DNA of 51,708 nucleotides from Shewanella indica (lineage in GTDB: Bacteria; Pseudomonadota; Gammaproteobacteria; Enterobacterales; Shewanellaceae): contig NZ_NIJK01000034.1 of the NCBI RefSeq assembly GCF_002836975.1, positions 1 to 51,708 on the forward strand, written 5' to 3'. The notes beneath the pieces are model-generated. The model saw only the letters and a list, made by a program, of their open reading frames with translations. It did no database searches and was not told the origin of the DNA. Made by a program: the position numbers and the translations under genes. Shown here one piece after another: positions 20,089 to 30,345 of the stretch; the first letter of the stretch is position 1, and every line of letters begins with the position of its first letter.

Positions 20089-20667
20089 ATGAAAACCATT
20101 TCTAATACCCTATTTACCCTCTTTGCGCTGGTAGGCAGCCTGCTACTGGTCCCAACAGCCAGTGCCAATGACAGCTACAGCAGCGCCATAGCTACCTTCA
20201 AACAAGCCAGCGAAACCCACAAATTCTTCGATTCTGCCTATGGTTATGCAATTTTTCCTACCATAGGGAAAGGGGGACTTGGTATCGGAGCGGCCTACGG
20301 CAAGGGACGCGTCTATCGCGGTGGTGCCTATACCGGTGACTCGAGCATGACTCAGGTTTCCATTGGCTTCCAAATTGGCGGTCAGGCCTACAGTGAGATT
20401 ATTTTCTTCAAGGATGCACAGGCCTACCGCGACTTTACCAGCGGCAGCTTTGAGTTCGGCGCCCAGGCGTCAGCCGTAGCCATCAATGCCGGCGCCAACG
20501 CCCAAGCAGGTACCACAGGTAATTCGGCCGGTGCCGGTCAGTCTGGCGGCAGTCAGGCTGCCAAGGCAGCTTATATCAACGGTATGGCGGTATTTACTGC
20601 CGCCAAGGGTGGCCTCATGGTAGAAGCCGCTCTTGCCGGGCAGTCATTTACCTTCGAAGCGCAATAA
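20089..20667 (+). CDS. YSC84-related (SYLF domain) exported protein
   Basis: The 192-residue protein has a signal peptide (MKTISNTLFTLFALVGSLLL, cleaved near SANA). The mature part has the SYLF pattern: FDSAYGYAIFPTIGKGGLGIG, GRVYRGG and VSIGFQIGGQAYSEIIFF, with a C-terminal KGGLMVEAALAGQSF. SYLF domains bind phosphoinositides in eukaryotes; in bacteria the role is unknown. A Gly/Ala/Ser-rich insert lies at about residues 140-160. The start at 20089 has TTTGGAGG before it; a longer frame from 20050 has no signal sequence. Confidence 0.9.
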   Translation: MKTISNTLFTLFALVGSLLLVPTASANDSYSSAIATFKQASETHKFFDSAYGYAIFPTIGKGGLGIGAAYGKGRVYRGGAYTGDSSMTQVSIGFQIGGQAYSEIIFFKDAQAYRDFTSGSFEFGAQASAVAINAGANAQAGTTGNSAGAGQSGGSQAAKAAYINGMAVFTAAKGGLMVEAALAGQSFTFEAQ

Positions 20668-20676
20668 GCCCATTGA

Positions 20677-20697
20677 CGAGGCGACTCAGGTCGCCTC
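20677..20697. terminator. hairpin between convergent genes
   Basis: GAGGCGAC pairs with GTCGCCTC after a short TCAG loop between the YSC84-like gene and the convergent secreted-protein gene. T residues follow only after about 15 bases, so it is a modest terminator at best. Confidence 0.5.
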
Positions 20698-20715
20698 ATC
20701 TATTAACCCTTTTTA

Positions 20716-21285
20716 TTAATGTCCCCATGGTGCCGGTGGCGGCGTCACTTCATTGCTCAAATTGAATTGCAACAGAAAGTCTCGGTTTTCCCGGGTCAGG
20801 CGATAACTGAAGTTCTGCTGATCCAACCCCAGATGCCAAACATTGGTGACCGACTGCGTCAGACCATGCTGTTTGAAGTTGGCAATCGAAAATTCATCAA
20901 CCGGAAAAGACTGCCAGGACTCAGTTCCAGGAATGCGACTGTCACCGCCATATTGAGTCACGGCATCTTCGCTGCCATCCTGATGACGATGATCATGCTT
21001 GAGCCTGAGGCCATCGGCCGTCTTGCTGATCACCCAAGTGCGGGATCTGTCCTCTCCCACATGCAGCGGAATACGGATCTCGGTCTCTGAACATTGGCGC
21101 ACATGCATCACCAACTCCTGGCCCGTGAAACCATCGCCGACACTCCCTCCCTTGATCAGCTCACCACTGTAAGCCTTACCGCACAAACCGGATAACTGGT
21201 TAAAAAACTGCTCGGCAGCAGTCAATTCTTGTCCCTGTACCGACGTTGTCAACAACAAGGCTGCTATCATTCCCAATCGTTTCAT
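20716..21285 (-). CDS. exported protein of unknown function
   Basis: The 189-residue protein has a short signal peptide (MKRLGMIAALLLTTSVQGQE). The mature part has two cysteines (LCGKAYSG and RQCSETEIRI) that could form a disulfide, and a regular beta-rich pattern. It resembles a hypothetical family kept in Shewanella and relatives, which I know only as conserved. Neighbouring genes do not suggest a role. Confidence 0.75.
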   Translation of the reverse strand: MKRLGMIAALLLTTSVQGQELTAAEQFFNQLSGLCGKAYSGELIKGGSVGDGFTGQELVMHVRQCSETEIRIPLHVGEDRSRTWVISKTADGLRLKHDHRHQDGSEDAVTQYGGDSRIPGTESWQSFPVDEFSIANFKQHGLTQSVTNVWHLGLDQQNFSYRLTRENRDFLLQFNLSNEVTPPPAPWGH

Positions 21286-21620
21286 TATTCTTGTTCCTTC
21301 TTGATTAAATGAACGACTATAACGAGGCTGCTTGAAACCAAACTGAATCCCTACAACAAATCATCATAGTAAGCAAGCCACGAAGTCACAACGAATCATT
21401 TCCGAATTTCTTTCACTATTTTACTTGATTAAATTCACACCCTGAGAATAAAAACGGGCTTTCATTAATTTCACTTGAGGAAATAAGGGTTTTTCGCCTG
21501 ACTAAAAATAGGAAGCAATTCATGTTTCAAATAATTAACTATTTCTCAATGTGATCTTAATCTTGGCAATAGCCTAACAATGAATTCATAGTAATGTCTC
21601 TGCAGAGTGGGGACAGTTAG
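21286..21620. other. AT-rich intergenic region before the LysR gene
   Basis: No gene was seen. The stretch is markedly AT-rich and contains the promoters of the two divergent genes. TGTGATCTTAATCTTGG at about 21550 has one good CRP half-site but a poor second half. Confidence 0.6.
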
Positions 21621-22583
21621 ATGAAAATTGACAGCCTTAATTATAACCAGTTAAAAGTTTTACTAGCTGTATATAAACATGGCCAAGGAAACTTGGCAGC
21701 GACCGAATTGGGCATATCCAGTTGTGCCGTCACCAGAACACTAAATGCGCTACGTGATGTATTTATGGACTCTTTATTTGTTCGTAAATCAAATGGATTA
21801 ATTCCTACACAAAAGACCGAAGAATTAATCCCACATGCCAAATTACTAGTCGAGCAATATCAGTTGCTTGAAAGACAACACTCTGTATTTTCCCCCGGCC
21901 AATCCGGCGGTCATTTTGTTATCAGGGCCTATGATGAGTTTGTCTATGCTGTTCATAAAGTCATAAATAATTACATTCTTCCAGAAGCACCCAACTTACG
22001 GTTCGATATTCGTACACTCAGCCATGACTGCAGCAATGAACTCATTGGTGGCGGCGTCGATTTCGTGGTGGTTTATGAAGGCTTCGATGATGCCAGACTC
22101 AACTATGAAATCTTCTCTGAAACAGGTGACATCTACATTCTGGCCAAAAAGGACCACCCAGTGCTGGCTGAGTCGATGTCATTGGAGCAGTTGTCCCACT
22201 ATCCACTGCTGGAAATCGACAATTACAACGACCTGACTTGTCCATTATTAGTAAATCTATGTCGGGACAATGGCCTGCAAATGGATGTTGCCGGTTACAC
22301 CGACAGTGTCGCCACTGCAATGCAAATCCTTGCCGAGTCAGACTATATCACTCTCAGCTGCAATCAATTTACTCGCAAGTTTGTCGACATGTTACCTGGG
22401 GTCAGTTATCGAAGATTATCTGACAACATGATTGAAAATATAAAAGAAATTCGTAGCGAACATCGTACGGTAGGCAATTATATCCTTTATGGAAACATTA
22501 ATAATTCCCCAGCTTTCAACTGGGTGAAATCAAAGCTCGTGTATGGATTGGAACGAGAATGGCGTTTGGCTGCGGCCACATAG
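21621..22583 (+). CDS. LysR-family regulator next to the ornithine/putrescine genes
   Basis: The 320-residue protein has an N-terminal winged helix (NYNQLKVLLAVYKHGQGNLAATELGISSCAVTRTLNALR, residues 8-46) and a periplasmic-binding-like effector domain from about 95. It lies directly upstream of and in line with the small membrane protein, speF, potE and porin genes, so it is likely to control them, perhaps in response to ornithine, putrescine or low pH. The gene is AT-richer than its neighbours. Divergent placement, usual for LysR genes, is not seen here. Confidence 0.88.
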   Translation: MKIDSLNYNQLKVLLAVYKHGQGNLAATELGISSCAVTRTLNALRDVFMDSLFVRKSNGLIPTQKTEELIPHAKLLVEQYQLLERQHSVFSPGQSGGHFVIRAYDEFVYAVHKVINNYILPEAPNLRFDIRTLSHDCSNELIGGGVDFVVVYEGFDDARLNYEIFSETGDIYILAKKDHPVLAESMSLEQLSHYPLLEIDNYNDLTCPLLVNLCRDNGLQMDVAGYTDSVATAMQILAESDYITLSCNQFTRKFVDMLPGVSYRRLSDNMIENIKEIRSEHRTVGNYILYGNINNSPAFNWVKSKLVYGLEREWRLAAAT

Positions 22584-22615
22584 AGATAAATCACAAGTGA
22601 AACAAGAGGTATCCA

Positions 22616-22783
22616 ATGGAGTTCACACTATTTTGCATTACGGCCTATGCCGCTTATCTGGTTTATAAGAAACCAGAAAAAGAAAAACTGGCAGATAAAC
22701 TTCTTTTCGGTTGTATCGGAATGAGTTTCTTTATTTGGATCATGATGTCCTGGGGCATTTTACTTCCAGTCGGAAATTACTAA
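22616..22783 (+). CDS. 55-residue membrane protein upstream of speF
   Basis: This small gene (55 codons, MEFTLFCITAYAAYLVYKKP at the start) encodes two hydrophobic helices (about residues 2-17 and 33-51) joined by a charged KKPEKEKLADK loop. The ATG has AAGAGG upstream and lies 32 bases after the LysR gene. Its stop is three bases before the left end of the IS, so it survived the insertion. It is probably the first structural gene of the speF operon; no family was recognised. Confidence 0.7.
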   Translation: MEFTLFCITAYAAYLVYKKPEKEKLADKLLFGCIGMSFFIWIMMSWGILLPVGNY

Positions 22784-22794
22784 AGATGTAGTGG

Positions 22795-23969
<1,175 letters not shown>

Positions 23970-24043
23970 ATCTGCCACCCATTTGCGAAAAGTGAGTCTA
24001 TCACTTCGTCTATTTAGATGGCCAAATTCACTATGCCACTACA

Positions 24044-24666
24044 GTATTCCGGCGACGATTCTGGCCAACTTCCTGCGTGAAAATAACATCATTCCGGAGA
24101 AGTGCGACCTCAACTCGATTCTGTTCCTGATCACCCCGGCCGAAAACATGGCCAAGATGCAGCATCTGGTATCTCAGATTGCCCGCTTCGAGAAGCTGGT
24201 CGATGAAGATGCGCCGCTGTCTGAAGTGCTGCCCAATGTCTACAACGCCAACAAGGAACGCTATCAGGGTTACACCATACGTCAGCTGTGTCAGGAGATG
24301 CATGACCTCTATGTCAGTCATGATGTGAAACAGCTGCAAAAAGAGATGTTCCGTCAGGTCCACTTCCCCAAAGCCGTGATGAACCCACAGGAAGCCAACA
24401 TAGAGTTTATCCGCGGCAATGTGGAGCTGGTGCCCCTGTCACAGGTGGAAGGTCGCATCGCGGCCGAAGGCGCCCTGCCTTACCCACCGGGAGTGCTCTG
24501 TGTGGTTCCCGGCGAGATTTGGGGCGGCGCGGTTCAACGTTACTTCCTCGCCCTGGAAGAAGGGATCAATCTGCTGCCGGGTTTCTCACCTGAGCTGCAG
24601 GGTGTGTATCTGGAACAAACCCCTGAAGGCCGGCAACAGGCCATGGGCTATGTCCTGAAAGCTTAA
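24044..24666 (+). pseudogene. speF: inducible ornithine decarboxylase, 3' fragment
   Basis: About 206 C-terminal residues of SpeF remain in frame, from IPATILANFLRENNIIPEKC to GYVLKA, against about 720-730 in the intact enzyme. This is the C-terminal domain with the segment PYPPGVLCVVPGEIWG. The wing domain and the PLP domain with the active-site lysine are gone, replaced by the IS. SpeF converts ornithine to putrescine for acid resistance with the antiporter PotE; this copy cannot be active. A frame beginning inside the IS at 23959 is a chance fusion. Confidence 0.92.
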
Positions 24667-24674
24667 CCATAAGC

Positions 24675-24695
24675 GGCGGGGCATGGCGCCCCGCC
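24675..24695 (+). promoter_or_regulatory. intercistronic hairpin between speF and potE
   Basis: GGCGGGGC (24675-24682) pairs perfectly with GCCCCGCC (24688-24695) around ATGGC. There is no T-run, so it more likely stabilises or processes the mRNA than ends it. Confidence 0.55.
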
Positions 24696-24724
24696 ACCTG
24701 GCAACATGACTTAGGTAAATAATT

Positions 24725-26044
24725 ATGAGCAAAGCAAATAATAAAATTGGCGTGGTTCAGTTAACCATACTCACCATAGTGAACATGATGGGCTCAGGTA
24801 TCATTATGCTGCCAACCCAGCTGGCTCAGGTGGGAACGATTTCAATTCTGTCCTGGTTGGTGACAGCAGCAGGTTCAACGGCATTGGCCTACGCCTTCGC
24901 CAAGTGCGGTATGTTCAGCAAAAAATCCGGTGGTATGGGCGGTTATGCCGAGTACGCCTTCGGTCGCAGTGGCAACTTTATGGCCAACTATACCTACGCG
25001 GTATCTCTGCTGATCGCCAACGTGGCCATCGCGATTTCCGCCGTGGGTTATGGTGCCGTGCTGTTCGGTGTCGAACTCAGCCCCATAGCCATCTGTCTGT
25101 CCACCATAGGCGTGCTCTGGTTGGCCACTGTGGCCAACTTCGGTGGTGCCCGCATCACAGGTCAGGTATCCAGTATCACAGTATGGGGGATCATCATTCC
25201 GGTTATCGGGGTATCCATCATAGGTTGGTACTGGTTCGACTTAGACCTGTACAAGGCAGCATGGAACCCCCACGACATGCCATTCTTCAAGGCTCTGGGT
25301 GGCTCAATCGCCATGACACTGTGGGCCTTCCTGGGATTGGAATCTGCCTGTGCCAACTCTGAAGCAGTAGAGAACCCAGAGAAAAACGTGCCTATCGCGG
25401 TAATGGGCGGCACCATAGGTGCAGCGGTTATCTACATCATCTCTACCAACGTGATCGCCGGTATTGTGCCCAACGGTGAGCTGGCGCTGTCCAACGCACC
25501 TTTCGGGCTGGCCTTTGCGCAAATGTTCAACCCTACTATCGGTTCCATCGTCATGGCCTGCGCCATCATCTCTTGTACCGGTTCCCTGCTGGGTTGGCAG
25601 TTCACCATCGCCCAGGTGTTCAAGTCATCTGCCGATGAAGGTTTCTTCCCTAAAGCCTTCTCCAAGGTGACCAAGAAAGACGCCCCGGTTGTCGGCATGC
25701 TGATCATCGTTTCGGTACAAACCGTACTGTCACTGATGACCATCAGCCCATCGCTGAGCAAACAGTTTGAGGCGCTGGTTAACCTGGCCGTGGTCACCAA
25801 CATCATCCCTTACATCCTTTCCATGGCGGCTCTGGGTGTGATGCAAAAGCAATTGAATATCCCTGTAAAACAAGCCCGAATTGCCAACTTTATGGCCGTA
25901 ATTGGTGCCCTGTACAGCTTCTATGCCCTCTATAGCTCAGGGGAAACCGCCGTGATGCTGGGGTCTATCGCCACCTTCTTCGGTTGGACCCTGTTCGGCG
26001 TCATCTCCAACAAAAATGCCAAACAGCAATTGAAACACGCTTAA
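24725..26044 (+). CDS. potE: putrescine-ornithine antiporter
   Basis: PotE exchanges ornithine for putrescine across the inner membrane. The 439-residue protein has the same length as E. coli PotE and about 12 transmembrane helices. Family motifs include NMMGSGIIMLPTQLAQVG at the start, SGGMGGYAEYAFG and ALWAFLGLESA in TM6 region. It is next to the speF remnant and lies in its operon, so its substrate coupling is broken here unless another decarboxylase supplies putrescine. Expression may come from the IS or a reduced operon. Confidence 0.96.
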   Translation: MSKANNKIGVVQLTILTIVNMMGSGIIMLPTQLAQVGTISILSWLVTAAGSTALAYAFAKCGMFSKKSGGMGGYAEYAFGRSGNFMANYTYAVSLLIANVAIAISAVGYGAVLFGVELSPIAICLSTIGVLWLATVANFGGARITGQVSSITVWGIIIPVIGVSIIGWYWFDLDLYKAAWNPHDMPFFKALGGSIAMTLWAFLGLESACANSEAVENPEKNVPIAVMGGTIGAAVIYIISTNVIAGIVPNGELALSNAPFGLAFAQMFNPTIGSIVMACAIISCTGSLLGWQFTIAQVFKSSADEGFFPKAFSKVTKKDAPVVGMLIIVSVQTVLSLMTISPSLSKQFEALVNLAVVTNIIPYILSMAALGVMQKQLNIPVKQARIANFMAVIGALYSFYALYSSGETAVMLGSIATFFGWTLFGVISNKNAKQQLKHA

Positions 26045-26120
26045 GGCGTACGGGCGTGCACACCCCGGCGTGCGCGCCACCCAAAAGTTAAATCAATAAC
26101 AATATTGGATGAGGTGGACT

Positions 26121-27275
26121 ATGAACAAGACAATACTGGCGCTGGCAATCCCTGCGCTGCTGCTCTGCGGCTCAGCCCAGGCAATCGAGCTGTACAAGGA
26201 TGACAGCAATAGCTTTGGCATCAGCGGCTGGCTGGGTTTCGCCGCCTACAATGATGGCCACGAGACCTCGGTAATTGACGACACGTCAAGAATACGTTTG
26301 AGCTTCGAGCGTAAAGAGCGCAACGGCTGGACCGCCTATGCCGTCACCGAATGGGGCATCAATATGGTCACCAGTGATGACAATCTGGTGCTACAGGGCG
26401 GCAGACTCGCCGCAGAGAAAACCGATGATTTCCTTAACAACCGCCTGGGTTATGTCGGTCTGTCCCACGATACCTGGGGTAGCCTGACCTTCGGGAAGCA
26501 GTGGGGCGCCTATTATGATGTGGCCGGTACTACAGACTTACCCAATGTCGTGGCCGGTTATGCCGTCGGCGCTTACACCTTCGGTGATGGTGGCCTGACG
26601 GGTACCGGACGCGCCGATGCCGCATTCCAATACCGCAATGACTTTGGCCCGCTGCATCTGGCACTGCAATACGCCGCCAAGCAAGATGGTGAGGTCTCGG
26701 TACAGGACAGCAACGGCGAACCACTGGCCAACTCTGAACTGGACTTTGATTCCAGCTACGGTGCCAGCCTGACCTACAGCGTCACCGACAAGTTCAAGCT
26801 GCTGGCCGGCTTCAACCGTGGTGATATCGACGGCCACCTGGAAGGCAGCGAACTCAAGGTGACCAACCAGATAATAGGCATAGGTGCCATGTATGGTGAC
26901 TATTATCACTATGCGCCCAACCGTGAAGCCAGCGGTTTGTATGTGGGTTTCAACGCCCACAAGAGTGACAACAACGAACTGGTTGGCGGTGAACTGTACG
27001 ACGCCACCGGCGCCGAGCTGATGCTAGCCTACCAATACGACAACGGCTTTGTGCCCATTGCCATGCTGAGCTACCTGGATCTGGATACAGATCAGCACAG
27101 TGCCATTCAAGGGAACTGGCGTCGCCAATTTGCCATGCTGGGTCTGCACTACAGATACAGCAAAGACACTGTGATGTTCTTTGAGGCCAAGCTGGACTTC
27201 AGCGACATGGATGACCCGGCCGAAGATGCCGCCCAGGACAATAACTTCGCCGTGGGGATCAACTACTTCTTTTAA
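26121..27275 (+). CDS. outer membrane porin in the speF-potE locus
   Basis: The 384-residue protein has a signal peptide (MNKTILALAIPALLLCGSAQA) and the 16-strand general porin pattern, ending in INYFF with the terminal phenylalanine recognised by the Bam complex. GAGGTGG precedes the ATG at 26121; the frame opens 12 bases earlier, but the signal peptide fixes the start. It follows potE by 76 bases and is probably in the same operon, possibly as the outer-membrane route for ornithine or putrescine (inference). Confidence 0.88.
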   Translation: MNKTILALAIPALLLCGSAQAIELYKDDSNSFGISGWLGFAAYNDGHETSVIDDTSRIRLSFERKERNGWTAYAVTEWGINMVTSDDNLVLQGGRLAAEKTDDFLNNRLGYVGLSHDTWGSLTFGKQWGAYYDVAGTTDLPNVVAGYAVGAYTFGDGGLTGTGRADAAFQYRNDFGPLHLALQYAAKQDGEVSVQDSNGEPLANSELDFDSSYGASLTYSVTDKFKLLAGFNRGDIDGHLEGSELKVTNQIIGIGAMYGDYYHYAPNREASGLYVGFNAHKSDNNELVGGELYDATGAELMLAYQYDNGFVPIAMLSYLDLDTDQHSAIQGNWRRQFAMLGLHYRYSKDTVMFFEAKLDFSDMDDPAEDAAQDNNFAVGINYFF

Positions 27276-27341
27276 CTGAACTTCTATAGCGGCACACTCC
27301 CGCTCCATTGCTGGCAACCTCCTTTTGCCAGGCACGCTCGG

Positions 27342-27378
27342 CCACCCTGCCCACTTCCTTCCAGGGTGGTCTTTTTTT
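27342..27378 (+). terminator. terminator of the potE-porin operon
   Basis: CCACCCTG (27342-27349) pairs perfectly with CAGGGTGG (27362-27369) and is followed by C and seven T residues. Confidence 0.85.
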
Positions 27379-27544
27379 ACTTAAAACCGAAAAGTTTGGC
27401 GGGAGATATGCCCCCCAGGCTCCACTCAAAACGACCGGCATCAAGGCGCATTTCTGGAAAGCTTACGCCTAAACCGTTAGGATACTTGCCATCCCGCGGC
27501 TTCAGTGGACGCAGCCGCGCCAACGCAAAAAAGTAGTCAAGGTC

Positions 27545-30253
27545 ATGCCCGCCAAACCATTACTCGCTTACTACCAGGATTGCTATAAGGAAGATTGTGT
27601 CGACCTTAATCTGTGGCACCTTGGCAAACTAAACCAGGAAGACAGGCTGTTTATTGAGGGCGAGGATTCGCTGCTTTCAGGCTTCCTGCCAAGACAGCCA
27701 ATCGCCCATGAAGCCGGGGCGCAGCTCCTGCCCAGAATCGCCATGTACCAGCGCGAGCGCCAACTGCTTTACGTTTCCCATTTTGTGGTCGGCCAGTTAA
27801 AGGAAGAGGGGCAGACCCGCACTGTACTCAGCCCTCTGGTTTTTAAAGAAGCCCAGTTGGAAGAAGATGACGGCAGCTTCTATGTTTCCCTCAAAGAGGG
27901 GGCACTGCAGATTAACGAATCCTTGCTGCGGCTGTTGCTGCCGGAAGACAGTATGGAAGCCGGCTTTGACGCCATCTTAGCTCCCGAGCGCCCCGACAGC
28001 TGGACCTCGCTGTTGAGCCAGAGCCACCAGAACATAGATACCCTGGGGCTGCTGGGGTTCCCCAAACTGACAGGTTATGACAGCCTCGCCCGCCTGACCC
28101 GCAAGCGTAAGTTAACTCTGGTGCCGGCATCGGCGCTGGTGTTTCTGAAACGCCCCAGCGCCAGTCGCGGCATTCTGCATGAGATCTCTGCCATGATGAA
28201 TGCGGCCGAACTCTCGGCGCCGCTGCAGAATCTGATGGGAACACAACTGCCAGCCAAGACCGAAGCCAAGCGCCGGCTCAAAAGCCAGTACCTGCCCTGC
28301 CTCCTGTCCCGGGCACAGCAGCAAGTGCTGGAGATAGGCGCCGGCCACAGTCTTGGCTGCGTTGTCGGGCCGCCGGGAACCGGCAAGAGTTATACCATAG
28401 CCGCCGTCGCGGCCGAGCATATGGCCCGGGGCGAGTCTGTGCTGGTCGTCGCCAACAACGAGCATGCGCTCGATGTCATCAACGACAAGCTTGAGAGTCA
28501 GTTCGGGCTCAAGGACATCAGCCTGCGAGCGGGACAAAAGGCCTTCCTGAAACAGCTCAAGGATTATCTCAGCAATCTGCTGAACGGCTATCATTCACTT
28601 GAGCACACACCACCGCAGCAGTTGGAAAGCCAGCTCAATTTATTGAACCGGCAACTGGACAACTCAGAACGCCGGCTGCTGCAGTTTTTGCGCCGCGCCA
28701 TTCGCCGTGGTCAAAGGCTGCACAAACTGGAACGCTCACAGCGGCGCTGGTTATTGCAGCTCTATCTTGCTCTGTTTGGCCACAGCATGGAAAACCTGAG
28801 CCAACATTGGGACACCCTGGATGAGTTGAACGATAGTCTGACAACCAAGGAGGCGCTGGCCGCCAAGTTGCTGCAAAATGTCAAAACCAGCCGGGTTGCC
28901 GACTTGCTGAATAACCACAGGCAACAGCTGCAAACTTTCAATCAAGCGATTCGTTCCCGCACCTCACAACGGCAGTTTGCCCTGTTCGATACCTTGGATT
29001 ACCAGGTGTTGCAGCAAGCGTTTCCCATCTGGCTGGTTAGCCTCAACACCCTGCATAAGGTATTGCCGCTGCAGCGGGAACTATTCGATCTGGTTATCTT
29101 CGATGAAGCCAGCCAGAGCAATATCACCAGCGCCTTACCGGCACTGTTTCGGGCCAAACGGGCCCTGGTCGTCGGCGATGGCAAGCAGCTCAGGCATATC
29201 TCCTTCCTGTCCCGCAGCAAAGAGCAGGCGTTACAACAACTGCATGGCGTTTCCACAGCGCAACCCGGCATCTGCAGCTATCGCGATAAATCGATTTTGG
29301 ATCTGGTGGCCGAGCAGATAGCCTCCCAGCAGCAGGTTGCCTTTCTCGATGAGCACTTTCGCAGCGCTCCCGAGCTTATCAATTTCAGCAACTCGCAGTT
29401 TTATCAGCAGCGACTGCGGATAATGCAGCACAGACCCTGTACCAGCAGCGGCCATCTGCATCTGCACTCAGTGATGGGCGAGCGCAATGAACAGGGAGTC
29501 AACCAGGCTGAAATCAGTGCACTGTGCAACCTGATAAGGCAGCAGATAGACAGCTGCGAACAAGCGGGCATGACCAAGTCGCTGGGAGTGTTATCGCCTT
29601 TTAGGGCTCAGGCCGATGCGCTGGCCGATACTTTGTTCAAACAGTTTTCCGCCACCGAACTGAAAAAGTATCGCCTGCGGGCCGACACCCCCTTTGGTTT
29701 TCAGGGGGAGGAGCGCGACATTATGTATCTCTCATTTGCCGTTGACCCACAGAGCAAGAGAGCCGCGGTATATCTCAACCGCGAAGATGTGTTCAATGTG
29801 GCTATTACCCGCGCCAGAGAGCAACAACACCTGTTTGTTTCAGTAGCGGCCCAAGAGCTGCCGAGTCATTCCCTGCTGCGCCGCTATCTGGAATCCAGCC
29901 GTCAATTCAATGCTCGGCACAGGCAAAATGATCACCTTGATAAGTTTCAGCGCCAGCTCTGTGACGCCTTGGCCGGACACAATATCGAAACCTGGCCGGG
30001 CTATGAGCTAGCCGGCACAGAGGTGGATATCCTCTGCCGCTGGCAGGGCGAGTATCTGGCGCTGGATCTCATCGGCTTTCCCGGCCCCTGGATGGACTTT
30101 TTTGAACTGGACACATACAAGATACTGCAGCGGGCCAAGGTGCCCACGTTGCCCATCAGCTATGGACTCTGGTTGAAGAATCCCAGTGCCTGTATCGAGC
30201 GCATTCGCAGTAAGCTTGGCCAGGTAAGGACCTTATCCGGCGCAGAGACTTAG
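27545..30253 (+). CDS. SF1 helicase with a C-terminal nuclease-like domain
   Basis: The 902-residue protein is a superfamily 1 helicase of the Upf1/DNA2-like group. Walker A VGPPGTGKSYT is near residue 276, Walker B VIFDEASQS near 517, motif III VVGDGKQLRH near 540, motif V FQGEERDIMYLSF near 720 and motif VI VAITRAREQ near 753. Between Walker A and B is a long helical insert. The last 110 residues look like a PD-(D/E)XK fold (FQRQLCDALAGHNIETWP, GTEVDILCRWQGEYLALDLIG), but the acidic/lysine signature is incomplete. DNA or RNA repair and defence are both possible. No partner gene is adjacent. Confidence 0.85.
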   Translation: MPAKPLLAYYQDCYKEDCVDLNLWHLGKLNQEDRLFIEGEDSLLSGFLPRQPIAHEAGAQLLPRIAMYQRERQLLYVSHFVVGQLKEEGQTRTVLSPLVFKEAQLEEDDGSFYVSLKEGALQINESLLRLLLPEDSMEAGFDAILAPERPDSWTSLLSQSHQNIDTLGLLGFPKLTGYDSLARLTRKRKLTLVPASALVFLKRPSASRGILHEISAMMNAAELSAPLQNLMGTQLPAKTEAKRRLKSQYLPCLLSRAQQQVLEIGAGHSLGCVVGPPGTGKSYTIAAVAAEHMARGESVLVVANNEHALDVINDKLESQFGLKDISLRAGQKAFLKQLKDYLSNLLNGYHSLEHTPPQQLESQLNLLNRQLDNSERRLLQFLRRAIRRGQRLHKLERSQRRWLLQLYLALFGHSMENLSQHWDTLDELNDSLTTKEALAAKLLQNVKTSRVADLLNNHRQQLQTFNQAIRSRTSQRQFALFDTLDYQVLQQAFPIWLVSLNTLHKVLPLQRELFDLVIFDEASQSNITSALPALFRAKRALVVGDGKQLRHISFLSRSKEQALQQLHGVSTAQPGICSYRDKSILDLVAEQIASQQQVAFLDEHFRSAPELINFSNSQFYQQRLRIMQHRPCTSSGHLHLHSVMGERNEQGVNQAEISALCNLIRQQIDSCEQAGMTKSLGVLSPFRAQADALADTLFKQFSATELKKYRLRADTPFGFQGEERDIMYLSFAVDPQSKRAAVYLNREDVFNVAITRAREQQHLFVSVAAQELPSHSLLRRYLESSRQFNARHRQNDHLDKFQRQLCDALAGHNIETWPGYELAGTEVDILCRWQGEYLALDLIGFPGPWMDFFELDTYKILQRAKVPTLPISYGLWLKNPSACIERIRSKLGQVRTLSGAET

Positions 30254-30278
30254 GGATAGCCTCTGAGAAGTGTTGGAG

Positions 30279-30306
30279 GGAGCGCGGCCCCTTGGCTCAG
30301 CGCTCC
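30279..30306. terminator. weak hairpin between convergent genes
   Basis: GGAGCGC (30279-30285) pairs with GCGCTCC (30300-30306) around a 14-base loop between the helicase gene and ygiQ. There is no T-run, so termination is doubtful. Confidence 0.3.
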
Positions 30307-30345
30307 TACTTTCCACTTTAGCGATAATGGTTGGTGCTTGAGTTC

